Assembly (NCBI GenBank): GCA_934098295.1
Contig: CAKONV010000009.1
Coordinates: 10,976 to 74,975, forward strand
Length of the DNA stretch: 64,000 bases
Direction: 5' to 3'
Origin: an uncultured Bacilli bacterium
GTDB taxonomy: Bacteria; Bacillota_I; Bacilli_A; ML615J-28; CAG-313
Below, piece by piece: positions 38,841-47,363 of the stretch (its first letter is position 1; the number at the start of each line of letters is the position of its first letter). The notes under the pieces are model-generated. The model ran no database searches, had not been told where the DNA came from, and was given only the letters and a program-made list of their open reading frames with translations. The position numbers and the translations under genes are program-made.

Positions 38841-38874
38841 AAATCGATAATAGATTTTACTCCATTATCGATTT
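38841..38874 (-). terminator. Terminator after trxB
   Basis: 11-bp stem AAATCGATAAT / ATTATCGATTT with a 12-base loop, T-rich on both sides. It lies 38 bases past the trxB stop and can act in both directions. Confidence 0.8.
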
Positions 38875-38911
38875 TTTATTTATATATGATTCAAAAGACA
38901 AACTATGTGTC

Positions 38912-39817
38912 TTATTTTCTATTTATGTAATTTACAGCTTCAACACTAGCGATAGCTCCATCGGAAACTGCTGTTGTTAGTTGTCTTACTGATTTTACTC
39001 GGCAATCACCAGCTGCATAAATGCCTTCTGTTTTTGTTTTAGTATTATCAGTGATTATATAACCGAATTTATCAAGTTCTACAAGGTTGTCAAAGCGTTT
39101 ATTATCAGGTATTTGGCCAATTGCCACAAAGGCACCGGTTGCTTTGATATACATTTCTTCTTTGGTTTTGGTGTTTTGAAATTTTAAACCTTCTAAGGAT
39201 TGATCACCTACAAATTCTTGTAATGATATTTCTTTTATAACTTCAATATTATCTTTATTATCTACTTGTTTTACTAAAACATCATCGGCAAAAAAGCGAT
39301 CAAATAACATACATAAATATACTTTATGACATAAGTCTGATAACATTAATGTATACTGTAAAGCTGTATTAGCATCACCAATCACAACTACATCTTGGTC
39401 TTTATAAAAGGCACCATCACAAACGGCGCAATAAGAAACGCCCTTTCCAAGCAAGCGATCCTCGCCAATAGCATTAAGTTTTCTATGCTTTACTCCGTTG
39501 GCGATAATAACAGCTTTAGATATATATTTATTATAATTGGTTGTCACTAAAAAAGAATCATTTTCTTTTTCTATTTTCAATACATCTTCGCACTCAAAGT
39601 TTACCCCCATATCACATATTTGTTCAAACATATTATTTGATAACTCTAAACCACTTATTTGTTTGATTGAAGGAAAATTTTCAACTTTAGGAGAAGTAGC
39701 AATTTGCCCTCCAAATGATTCTCTTTCAATTATTAAAACATCTTTTCCACTTCTTTTAGCGTAAAGAGCAGCGGTCATTCCTGCTGCTCCTCCACCTATG
39801 ATGATAATATCAATCAT
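38912..39817 (-). CDS. trxB: Thioredoxin reductase-like flavoprotein with degenerate NADPH site
   Basis: FAD-dependent reductase of the TrxB fold, 301 residues. The N-terminal FAD loop IGGGAAG and redox pair C130-A-V-C133-DGAF are intact, as is the C-terminal YAAGDCR. The pyridine-nucleotide half is odd: the usual GGGNTA loop reads GDANTA (148-153) and the HRRDxFR patch that holds the NADPH 2'-phosphate is CMLFDRF (169-175). Known: ferredoxin-dependent thioredoxin reductases of clostridia lack these motifs. A non-NADPH electron donor is therefore inferred. The gene starts 1 base after nrdD, in whose product a redoxin domain is fused. Confidence 0.9.
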   Translation of the reverse strand: MIDIIIIGGGAAGMTAALYAKRSGKDVLIIERESFGGQIATSPKVENFPSIKQISGLELSNNMFEQICDMGVNFECEDVLKIEKENDSFLVTTNYNKYISKAVIIANGVKHRKLNAIGEDRLLGKGVSYCAVCDGAFYKDQDVVVIGDANTALQYTLMLSDLCHKVYLCMLFDRFFADDVLVKQVDNKDNIEVIKEISLQEFVGDQSLEGLKFQNTKTKEEMYIKATGAFVAIGQIPDNKRFDNLVELDKFGYIITDNTKTKTEGIYAAGDCRVKSVRQLTTAVSDGAIASVEAVNYINRK

Positions 39818-39818
39818 A

Positions 39819-42185
39819 TTAATTTCTACTTTCTATATATTGTTTAATAAAACTTACATTTTCTAATTTATCATAGTCACCATCTTTAGTTGGAACAATT
39901 AAAGTCGGTGCTTTTTTTACATCAAATTCTTTAGTTAATTCTAAATTGCTAGCAGCATCTACTGATAAATACTCAATACCAGCTTTGTCTAATAACATCT
40001 TAGCCATCTTACAGTTTGGACAAGTAGGGCTTGTAAATAGCATTAGTTTATTAACTTGATGATGTTCTTTCTTTTCTTCTTTTATTGGTGTTAACTTATC
40101 ATGATGAAAAACTGATTTACTTGGATCATATTCTTTACGTTGTTTGAATTCTTGAGTTTTACCATCATTCCAATTTTGTACAGGTCGATAGTAACCAGTT
40201 ATTCTGCTATATACTTCCGTTTTCTTTCCGCATATAGGGCAAGTAAATTCTTCACCTTCTATATATCCATGATCAGAACATACTGAATAAGTAGGTGATA
40301 TTGTATAGTAAGGTAAACGATAGTTTTCAGCAATCTTTCTTACTAAAGCTGCACATGATTGCCATGAAGGCATTCTTTGACCTAAGAAAGCGTGAAATAC
40401 TGTTCCAGAAGTATATAATGTTTGTAATTCATCTTGAATATCTAATGCTGTAAAAATATCTTCAGTATAGCCAACTGGAAGATGGGAACTATTAGTATAA
40501 TATGGAGCACTTTCGTTTGAAGATGCTGTAATGATGTCTGGGTATAATTCTTTGTCGTGTTTTGCAAGACGATATGATGTTGATTCGGCAGGAGTAGCTT
40601 CTAAGTTATATAAATCTCCATATAATTCTTGATAATCCGAAAGTTTATTTCTCATAAAGTTTAACACGTTTTTAGTGAATTCTAAAGATTCTTTATTTGT
40701 TAAATCTTTTCTTAACCATTTAGCATTTAAGCAAGCTTCGTTCATACCTACTAAGCCAATTGTTGAAAAGTGATTATTAAAAGTTCCTAAGTAACGTTTT
40801 GTATATGGATATAATCCAGCATCTAGAAGTTTTGTAATTACATTACGCTTAATCTTTAAACTTCTTGCGGCAATGTTCATAAGTCTTTCTAAACGATTAT
40901 AAAAATCTTTTTCATCAGATGCAAGATAAGCAATTCTTGGCATATTAATTGTAACAACACCAACTGAACCAGTTGATTCACCACTTCCAAAGAAACCGCC
41001 TGATTTCTTTCTTAATTCTCTTAAATCTAGACGTAAACGGCAACACATACTACGAACATCACTTGGTTCCATATCGGAATTAATGTAGTTAGAAAAATAA
41101 GGTGTACCATATTTTGCGGTCATTTCAAACAACAATTTGTTATTTTCTGTTTCTGACCAGTCAAAGTCCTTTGTAATTGAATAAGTAGGAATAGGGTATT
41201 GGAAGCCTCTACCGTTAGCATCACCTTCAATCATGATTTCTATGAAAGCTTTGTTAACCATAGCCATTTCCTTAACACAATCTTTATATTTGAAATCACA
41301 TTCTTTGCCACCAACGATAGCGTTTAATTCTGCTAAGTCATTAGGAACTACCCAGTCTAAAGTAATATTTGTAAATGGTGCTTGTGTTCCCCATCTACTT
41401 GGAGTATTTACACCATAAATAAACGATTGTATGCATTGTTTTACTTCTTTATATGATAAGTTGTCTATTTTAACAAATGGAGCAAGATAAGTATCAAATG
41501 ATGAGAAAGCTTGAGCTCCAGCCCATTCATTTTGCATGATTCCTAAAAAGTTTGTCATTTGATTACATAGTGTTGACAAGTGTGATGCTGGTTTTGATGT
41601 AATTTTACCAGGAACTCCACCAAGTCCATCTTGAATTAATTGTTTTAAGCTCCAGCCAGCACAATATCCAGTTAACATTGATAAATCATGAATATGAATT
41701 TCTGCGGAACGATGAGCTTCTTCAATTTCTCTATCATAAACCTCTGATAACCAATAGTTTGCAGTTATTGCTCCTGAATTTGATAAAATTAGGCCACCTA
41801 CAGAATAAGTAACCGTTGAATTTTCTTTTACACGCCAATCATTTATCTTTAAGTAATTATCAATAGTTGCTTTATAGTCTAAGATTGTAGAACCTACTTT
41901 ACGGATATTTTCATGTTGTTTACGGTATAAAATGTAAGATTTAGCTACATCAACATAACTTGTTTGAATTAAAACAATTTCAACAGTATCTTGAATATCT
42001 TCTACAGAAATAATATCATTTTTTATTTTCTTGTTAAAAGCTGCCGTAACTTTAAGAGCAAGAAGTTCAATAATATCTTGGGTATAATTTATCCCTACAG
42101 ATTCAAATGCTTTTGTTATAGCATTTTCTATTTTATTAATATTAAAATCGACAATACTGCCATCTCTTTTTCTTACTCTAATCAT
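39819..42185 (-). CDS. nrdD: Anaerobic ribonucleoside-triphosphate reductase with fused C-terminal redoxin
   Basis: Class III reductase making dNTPs from NTPs without oxygen, 788 residues. An N-terminal ATP-cone (1-95) precedes the large barrel. The zinc site reads CSDHGY...CPICGK, and the glycyl radical lies in RITGYYRPVQ (Gly664). Residues about 713-788 form a separate glutaredoxin/NrdH-like domain with the active site CPNC (Cys722, Cys725) and cis-Pro KKAPTLIV. The redoxin plus the adjoining trxB implies thiol-based electron supply rather than formate. Its own consensus promoter lies at 42232-42260, and the start ATG 42185 follows AAGGAG. The activase nrdG is upstream in a different transcript. 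Confidence 0.95.
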   Translation of the reverse strand: MIRVRKRDGSIVDFNINKIENAITKAFESVGINYTQDIIELLALKVTAAFNKKIKNDIISVEDIQDTVEIVLIQTSYVDVAKSYILYRKQHENIRKVGSTILDYKATIDNYLKINDWRVKENSTVTYSVGGLILSNSGAITANYWLSEVYDREIEEAHRSAEIHIHDLSMLTGYCAGWSLKQLIQDGLGGVPGKITSKPASHLSTLCNQMTNFLGIMQNEWAGAQAFSSFDTYLAPFVKIDNLSYKEVKQCIQSFIYGVNTPSRWGTQAPFTNITLDWVVPNDLAELNAIVGGKECDFKYKDCVKEMAMVNKAFIEIMIEGDANGRGFQYPIPTYSITKDFDWSETENNKLLFEMTAKYGTPYFSNYINSDMEPSDVRSMCCRLRLDLRELRKKSGGFFGSGESTGSVGVVTINMPRIAYLASDEKDFYNRLERLMNIAARSLKIKRNVITKLLDAGLYPYTKRYLGTFNNHFSTIGLVGMNEACLNAKWLRKDLTNKESLEFTKNVLNFMRNKLSDYQELYGDLYNLEATPAESTSYRLAKHDKELYPDIITASSNESAPYYTNSSHLPVGYTEDIFTALDIQDELQTLYTSGTVFHAFLGQRMPSWQSCAALVRKIAENYRLPYYTISPTYSVCSDHGYIEGEEFTCPICGKKTEVYSRITGYYRPVQNWNDGKTQEFKQRKEYDPSKSVFHHDKLTPIKEEKKEHHQVNKLMLFTSPTCPNCKMAKMLLDKAGIEYLSVDAASNLELTKEFDVKKAPTLIVPTKDGDYDKLENVSFIKQYIESRN

Positions 42186-42231
42186 AAATTTGACTCCTTT
42201 TTTTAAATACTTATTAATTTATCTTTAAGAT

Positions 42232-42260
42232 ATTATACTATGTTTTTGCTAAGAAGTCAA
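42232..42260 (-). promoter_or_regulatory. Promoter of nrdD-trxB
   Basis: TTGACT (42255-42260), 17-base spacer, TATAAT (42232-42237). No convincing NrdR box was found near it. Confidence 0.8.
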
Positions 42261-42410
42261 AAAAATTATATATAAAAATTGTTTTTATTTTCTATTCTAC
42301 ATGCCTTCTAAATTTTTAATCAACTACTATTTCCTAATAAATATCTAAATTACTTTATTCATTTTTTATTAAAAAAATTGCCTAGTTAAAATTTGATTAC
42401 TTTTTAAAAA

Positions 42411-42433
42411 AAGAGGCCTATTTATAGCCTCTT
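42411..42433 (-). terminator. Terminator after nrdG
   Basis: Stem AAGAGGC / GCCTCTT overlapping the nrdG stop, followed on the minus strand by TTTTTAAAAA. It separates nrdG from nrdD. Confidence 0.75.
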
Positions 42434-43113
42434 AATGCCACATAAGATACTGCATCACCAATGATTTTTAGGTATTCTTCTGCTGTTTTTTTATCTACTT
42501 CATGTAGAGTATGACAAATGCATTCATCTCTATTTATGAATTGCTGTAAGTAATATTTTTTAGATCCTAAAATAAGGTTTCTAATCTCTTTCATATCACT
42601 TTGGCTATGAAATTCTTTTACTAGTGTCGTTCTAAATTCATAGTCAATTGTTCCTTTTTTTAAAATGTCAATTGATTTTTTTATATTTGTTAAATCATAA
42701 CTTGTTAGTCCAATTGTTTTTGCATAATTTGTTGGTCCGTTTTTTATGTCCATAGCAACATAATCAATTAATTTTTCATTAATCAATTCTTGTAAACATG
42801 CTGGATTAGTACCATTTGTATCTAATTTTATTAAAAAACCTAATTTCTTTATTTCAATGATTTTTTCTTTTAAACCATCTAATAGGGTTGGTTCACCACC
42901 AGTTATGACGACAGCATCAATTATATTTTTTCTAGTTTTCAAGTAATCTAAAATAACATTGAAATCAAGAGGAGGAACTTTTGATAATACTAAAGAGGAA
43001 TTATGACAAAATGGACATTTAAAATTACAACCATTAGTAAATAAAGTACAAGAAACTTTATTATCAAAGTCAACAACAGATAGTTTTTCCATTCCACAAA
43101 ATTCTTTATTCAT
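42418..43113 (-). CDS. nrdG: Anaerobic ribonucleotide reductase activating protein (radical SAM)
   Basis: Generates the glycyl radical on NrdD using S-adenosylmethionine and a [4Fe-4S] cluster. 231 residues. The cluster motif is CNFKCPFC (CxxxCxxC), followed by the ITGGEPTL SAM loop and the KLDTNG strand. The start is ATG 43113, behind GGTGA. An ATG 12 bases upstream is possible. The gene overlaps the end of the HAAS-domain gene by 8 bases, so it belongs to the operon that starts with the PqqD-like gene. It is thus not in the nrdD transcript, which is unusual. Confidence 0.93.
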   Translation of the reverse strand: MNKEFCGMEKLSVVDFDNKVSCTLFTNGCNFKCPFCHNSSLVLSKVPPLDFNVILDYLKTRKNIIDAVVITGGEPTLLDGLKEKIIEIKKLGFLIKLDTNGTNPACLQELINEKLIDYVAMDIKNGPTNYAKTIGLTSYDLTNIKKSIDILKKGTIDYEFRTTLVKEFHSQSDMKEIRNLILGSKKYYLQQFINRDECICHTLHEVDKKTAEEYLKIIGDAVSYVALRGYK

Positions 43114-45034
43114 TATCTTCACCATTTGTTACAATTTCAACATTAACATTTCCTTCTTTTACAATACTTGAACTAATTATATCCGTATGTAATTTTATTT
43201 GTAATTCAGGATTAGATGTGCTTGTAATCTTTGTATAATTACTAATTTTTGATAAATATAACTCCATAAGTTCACCGTCTAAATTGATTAACTCAACAAT
43301 TGCCGTTCTTGAACAGGTAATTTTAGAATTTAACAATCTTGTATCTTGAACAATTAAATAGCCTTCTTCTTGACTTAAATCAAGAGTGTTAATACTAGAA
43401 TCAGTTATTTGCGTTTTAGAAGTAGAACCGAGATTAACAATTTTCGCGTTAACAGTAGTTTTATAGTCTTGATATTCTTTGTTAGCTGTATCAATATCTG
43501 AACCAATTTTGTTAAGGAGAACTGCCGCTTTAGAAGCATCAATGTTTACGGATGGTGTCTTTAAATAATCAATTGTAATATAAGAAGCATCACATTTAGC
43601 TTCTACCTTTTCTTTAGCCACAATTTTGTCTAAACCGATTAAGCCTGTTGAAGATACTTCTAAATTCATTTTATTAAATATCGAATTATATATATAAGCT
43701 TTAGCTGTTGAGGATTCCATTGTGAAATCATCACAGTTTATATTATCAATGTTAATACTACCAGAACTATTAGTTATTGTCGCATCATCAAATTTACTAT
43801 TTACAATTTTTATACCTGATTGTTTATTGTCGATTACTAAACTATTGATAATACTATTCTCTTCAATTACTAGTTGACCACTTGTTGATTCATATTCTAA
43901 TTTAGAAGCTGTTGAATTATGAACTCCTAAAGAGATATTACTACCGGTAATGCTAAAAGATGTTATGTCAGAATTAACAATTGTCGTTGTTGTCTTGCCG
44001 GTTATATTGATTTTTATGTTATTTAAAATGGCATCTGTTAAATCAATACTAGCATTGTTGGCATTTATATTAATTGTATCATAAATATTGTCTTTGTTAA
44101 TGTTGATAATTAATGTTTGAGTTGGTTCTTTTAAGAGAGAGAAAATATCATATTTTTCACTTTTTCTTACCTTAATATCTAAAACATCGTTCTTTTGGTC
44201 TAATTTAATACCTTCTCTAAATTCATAGTTATGAGTAATACTTTCTTTGTCTGATGTCATTTTAAATGCGATATTTACATCATAAGCATCTATATTAATA
44301 TTATTAGTTTGAGAATCTACTTCAATATTTTCACTATTACTAGCCTTATCATTAATAGTACTATATATATAACCTTTAGTGGTATAACTTGCAACCATTA
44401 AACATATGTTTATAACAATTATAGATATAATAGTTTTTAGAAGAAATTTGTTTGTTTTGAATTTTTCATCTAAGTAACCACTAATAGTAAAACCATATAC
44501 TTTTCTTTTTAAGTTTTCATCTTTAAAAGAAATGATTTTACTTAAGAAGGAAGTTATTAAAATATAGAATAAATCGATAACATAGATAAAAGCAAAAAAG
44601 ACTGTAAGTATATATAATATTGTAATTAATATACTTAAAACCTTGTTAAGCATATTTGGTAAATAAATTAGTTTTGAGAATAGGGTAAATGTCGTAGCAT
44701 AAGATTTTATCAAAAAGAAAAGAATAGTAAAAAAACCGAAAACAATAATAGTTAATAGTATAGAGTTAACAATTTTATCAAAAATACTTTTTCTTTTTAA
44801 TTGTTTTTTTCTTATATCTAAATACTTAACACCATGTGATTCATAGGCTCCTTTTGCTACTTCTTCTACATCTGGTAACGAAGAAAGGACTTTTTCAATG
44901 GGTGTACCATAATCAATTGCATTTGATATCTTGGTTTGATAATATTGAAGAACTTTTGTAGCATCTTTGGGTTGAAGGTATTTTAATTCTTCAGCTAGGG
45001 CTAACAAATATTCTTCTTGAGATTTATATTCCAT
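43106..45034 (-). CDS. HAAS-domain membrane protein with DUF4097-like beta-helix ectodomain
   Basis: 642 residues. The N-terminal 80 residues match the HAAS/DUF1700 cytoplasmic domain (QEEYLLALAEELKYLQPKDA...SLPDVEEVAKGA). About four hydrophobic segments follow between 90 and 215. The remaining 400 residues are a beta-rich, Asn/Ser/Thr-rich repeat with regular short strands (for example NINIDAYDVNI, LINKIGSD-like rungs), like DUF4097 adhesin domains. HAAS proteins usually sit next to a PadR regulator. None is visible here. A membrane sensor or envelope-stress component is inferred. Confidence 0.8.
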   Translation of the reverse strand: MEYKSQEEYLLALAEELKYLQPKDATKVLQYYQTKISNAIDYGTPIEKVLSSLPDVEEVAKGAYESHGVKYLDIRKKQLKRKSIFDKIVNSILLTIIVFGFFTILFFLIKSYATTFTLFSKLIYLPNMLNKVLSILITILYILTVFFAFIYVIDLFYILITSFLSKIISFKDENLKRKVYGFTISGYLDEKFKTNKFLLKTIISIIVINICLMVASYTTKGYIYSTINDKASNSENIEVDSQTNNINIDAYDVNIAFKMTSDKESITHNYEFREGIKLDQKNDVLDIKVRKSEKYDIFSLLKEPTQTLIININKDNIYDTININANNASIDLTDAILNNIKINITGKTTTTIVNSDITSFSITGSNISLGVHNSTASKLEYESTSGQLVIEENSIINSLVIDNKQSGIKIVNSKFDDATITNSSGSINIDNINCDDFTMESSTAKAYIYNSIFNKMNLEVSSTGLIGLDKIVAKEKVEAKCDASYITIDYLKTPSVNIDASKAAVLLNKIGSDIDTANKEYQDYKTTVNAKIVNLGSTSKTQITDSSINTLDLSQEEGYLIVQDTRLLNSKITCSRTAIVELINLDGELMELYLSKISNYTKITSTSNPELQIKLHTDIISSSIVKEGNVNVEIVTNGEDNE

Positions 45035-45052
45035 AGTATTTTCCCTTTCTTT

Positions 45053-45751
45053 CTAATCTTTTGACATAGCATTATGGGCAAATATAGCAACATCATCACT
45101 TAATGTGCATCCCATTTTATATATTTTTACATTTTTAACTAGTTCTTCAATTATTTTCAAAATTTTATCGGTAGTTTTAAGAAGAGGTATGCGGACAGTT
45201 TGATCTAAGATTAAACCAATTGCCTCTTTTGATTCGATTCTTTTAATGGTGTTTTCGTTCGATCTTTCAATAAAACATATAGCCTTAATAGGAATAGTCT
45301 TATTAACACTTAAATCAACTTTTCCAGAAAAAGGAGTTCCTGATGCATAAGCCTTATCTCTTAAAAAAATGGCGGGCTTATCATCATTTAAAATATAGGC
45401 ATCATTAAAAGACTTTATCCACTTAGAAGTATGCGTTGACTTACCAGTTCCTGATGGGGCACTAAAAAGATAAGCATAACCATCTTTAACTACCGCTGAT
45501 GAGTGTAACATTATTCCTTTATATTTAATAATTTTATAGTAAAAGCGCATGCCAGCATACATATATTCTAAATCTTCTTTTGATAAATAGGGGGTATCCA
45601 TCTTCAAGTCATTAAGAATATCTTCAGGTATTTCTACTAAAAAAGCTGGTTTTTCATCATTATTTACTAAATAAGGAATTGCTTGTTTTCTTAATTTTTC
45701 GTAGTGGGGAATCATTTCAAATGTTATTCCTGCAATACAATATTTGGCCAT
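45053..45751 (-). CDS. HPr-kinase-like P-loop protein
   Basis: 232 residues. The P-loop SAPSGTGKSTHT (97-108) and the following YILNDDKPAIF and GTPFSGK elements match the C-terminal kinase domain of HPr kinase as found in stand-alone RiPP-associated kinases (for example in some lasso peptide clusters). The start is ATG 45751 after AAGGA. An ATG 39 bases upstream is less well placed. It is gene 3 of an operon behind a PqqD-like RRE protein and a signal-peptidase-like protein. The phosphorylated substrate is unknown, and no HPr is nearby. Confidence 0.8.
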   Translation of the reverse strand: MAKYCIAGITFEMIPHYEKLRKQAIPYLVNNDEKPAFLVEIPEDILNDLKMDTPYLSKEDLEYMYAGMRFYYKIIKYKGIMLHSSAVVKDGYAYLFSAPSGTGKSTHTSKWIKSFNDAYILNDDKPAIFLRDKAYASGTPFSGKVDLSVNKTIPIKAICFIERSNENTIKRIESKEAIGLILDQTVRIPLLKTTDKILKIIEELVKNVKIYKMGCTLSDDVAIFAHNAMSKD

Positions 45752-45755
45752 AACT

Positions 45756-46193
45756 TTACTTCCTTTTAATCTTATGATATATATACGCAAAAGGTCTTTC
45801 TATGATAAATAAGAGATGGCGAAAAGATCTCGATGCTACTCTTCGTTTTACATATTTTTGATACTTTAAATCCGTACAAGGTATATAATTTTCTTTTTTA
45901 TAATAGCCTTCCATCAATGCGATTATTTGTTCTTTTGAAATATTTTTTTCTAAGACAAATTGATTATCACCGCACATAACGTATTTATTATCTTTAATTT
46001 TAATAATTCTGTGTAAAACTAATTCACCGGTTATTCTTTCATATAAGACAACATCGTTTACCTTTAAATTATTAGGAGCAATAAGTTTTACTGTATCTCT
46101 TGACTCAACCAATAATGGAAGCATACTTGTTCCCTTAATAGAAACTATAACAAAGCCGAACTTATCAATTGCTGTCTTATAATCAGTTTTCAA
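45756..46193 (-). CDS. S24/S26 signal-peptidase-like protein
   Basis: 145 residues. The motif SIKGTSMLPLL holds the catalytic Ser of the SPase I/S26 family, and LVLHRIIKI the following conserved region. The start is a TTG codon at 46193, overlapping the end of the PqqD-like gene by 11 bases with GGAG just upstream. No N-terminal membrane anchor is obvious, but a hydrophobic/basic C-terminal helix (RSFRHLLFIIERPFAYIYHKIKRK) may bind the membrane. It probably processes a peptide, but no precursor gene is visible. Confidence 0.72.
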   Translation of the reverse strand: MKTDYKTAIDKFGFVIVSIKGTSMLPLLVESRDTVKLIAPNNLKVNDVVLYERITGELVLHRIIKIKDNKYVMCGDNQFVLEKNISKEQIIALMEGYYKKENYIPCTDLKYQKYVKRRVASRSFRHLLFIIERPFAYIYHKIKRK

Positions 46194-46449
46194 TGACTCC
46201 AGATTCCTTTAATGCTGTGATTATTTTATTTATATCTAAGGTCGCTTGTTCTAAAGTTACATCATAACAGTTCATCATTTCAGCTTTTATTTCTTCCTCG
46301 CCTTTTCCCTCTAATAGCTTTTTATAAATAAAGGCACCAGTTTCGTTTAAATTAATTATTCCTTTAAAATTAAGGGCTGCTTTGCCTACAGGAACAATTA
46401 CATAATTACCAGCGACTTCTCTTAGCATAAATTCTTTATTAATTTTCAT
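46183..46449 (-). CDS. PqqD-family RiPP recognition element protein
   Basis: 88 residues with the PqqD fold: FMLREVAGNYVIVPVG, a FKGIINLNETGAFIYKKL helix-turn, and a C-terminal helix pair. PqqD proteins bind leader peptides of ribosomal natural products. It leads the operon PqqD, S26-like, kinase, HAAS protein, nrdG, with a GAGGTG ribosome site before ATG 46449. There is no precursor peptide or SPASM radical SAM enzyme nearby. Weak extended -10 TGGTATAAT is at 46488-46496. Confidence 0.78.
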   Translation of the reverse strand: MKINKEFMLREVAGNYVIVPVGKAALNFKGIINLNETGAFIYKKLLEGKGEEEIKAEMMNCYDVTLEQATLDINKIITALKESGVIEN

Positions 46450-46603
46450 TTAGATTACACCTCTTCGTTATATATCTTTCTATCATTATTATACCATAGA
46501 AAGATAAAAATTAAAAGAAATATGAAATAGCTATTATATTATACCGCTTATTAAAATAACATATTTTTATTAACTATATGTATATAAAATAGCTATTTTA
46601 GGT

Positions 46604-46650
46604 AAAAAAAAAGAGCTATTTTCTTAGAAGCACATAAGTGTTTCTTAAAA
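46604..46650 (-). terminator. Terminator of the tRNA transcript
   Basis: Imperfect hairpin with a GTG/CAC head and a TTCTTA arm, then a run of nine Ts on the minus strand. Confidence 0.55.
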
Positions 46651-46666
46651 TAACTTATTTAATAAA

Positions 46667-46742
46667 TGGTAGGGCTAGATGGATTCGGACCATCGGAGTG
46701 ACGGAGTCAAAGTCCGTTGCCTTACCGCTTGGCTATAGCCCT
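46667..46742 (-). tRNA. tRNA-Gln (anticodon TTG)
   Basis: 76 bases including encoded CCA. Acceptor AGGGCTA / TAGCCCT, T-loop GGTCCGAATCC, anticodon loop CTTTGAC with TTG. It follows tRNA-Tyr by 9 bases and shares its transcript. Confidence 0.96.
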
Positions 46743-46751
46743 ATAAAAAGA

Positions 46752-46836
46752 TGGTGGAAGGGAGTGGATTCGAACCACCGAACTCGTAGAGAGCGGATTT
46801 ACAGTCCGCCGCGTTTAGCCTCTTCGCTACCCTTCC
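46752..46836 (-). tRNA. tRNA-Tyr (anticodon GTA)
   Basis: 85 bases including CCA, with the long variable arm of bacterial tRNA-Tyr. Acceptor GGAAGGG / CCCTTCC, anticodon loop ACTGTAAA. First of the two-tRNA unit. Confidence 0.96.
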
Positions 46837-46885
46837 ATCTTTTAGTATAATATATAATCGAGATGAAATATCACATCGCTATAAT

Positions 46886-46914
46886 ATTATACTAAATTTG
46901 AATATGCATGTCAA
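46886..46914 (-). promoter_or_regulatory. Promoter of tRNA-Tyr/tRNA-Gln
   Basis: TTGACA (46909-46914), 17-base spacer, TATAAT (46886-46891): perfect consensus. The -35 box overlaps the yabQ stop codon, so the tRNA promoter begins inside the spore gene. Confidence 0.88.
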
Positions 46915-47363
46915 GTGTTTTGATTTTTACTAACCTTTTTTTTAAGTTTTTTGTTTTTTATTTTTTGTAAAATGTTTTTAATTTTATTTTTCATTATCTT
47001 AACAATCGCTGGTGAATAAAATAGATGTTTAATTTTAGAAATTATTTTTAAAAATAGAGCATCAATTTTTTTTATAATAAAGTTAAAACTTTCTTTCATC
47101 AATAAATAATATAATAGGAAACCAATAACAATGAACAATAAGAAATATATTGGTATATATCCATCATCTAAACGATAACAAAATCTATATGTAACATAGA
47201 TTTGACTTATTAAGTATATTAGTTCTAAAAATAATTTAGGAATTTTCTTTAATTGATGTTTTTCTTCAATAAAAATAACTAAGTCACTTACAGCATAATA
47301 GTATATACCATAAGTGATAATATAAATTATTATTTTTAATTCTAAATTTAGCGGTTTAATCAT
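46911..47363 (-). CDS. yabQ: Spore cortex protein YabQ-like membrane protein
   Basis: 150 residues, with about three or four hydrophobic segments in the first 95 (ITYGIYYYAVSDLVIFI, LELIYLISQIYVTYRF, IPIYFLLFIVIGFLLYYLLM) and a Lys-rich C-terminal tail. The spacing of helices and the DGYIPIY segment match the YabQ family, which is needed for spore cortex in Bacillus. It overlaps yabP by 4 bases, the same order as in B. subtilis. Identification rests on pattern and pairing with yabP, not on a single motif. Confidence 0.75.
   Translation of the reverse strand: MIKPLNLELKIIIYIITYGIYYYAVSDLVIFIEEKHQLKKIPKLFLELIYLISQIYVTYRFCYRLDDGYIPIYFLLFIVIGFLLYYLLMKESFNFIIKKIDALFLKIISKIKHLFYSPAIVKIMKNKIKNILQKIKNKKLKKKVSKNQNT

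Noticed and set aside
42186..42417. NrdR box in front of nrdD
   Set aside because: No pair of the usual 16-base palindromes was found near the promoter.
46638..46850. A 70-codon plus-strand frame over the two tRNA genes
   Set aside because: It is the reverse strand of tRNA-Gln and tRNA-Tyr.
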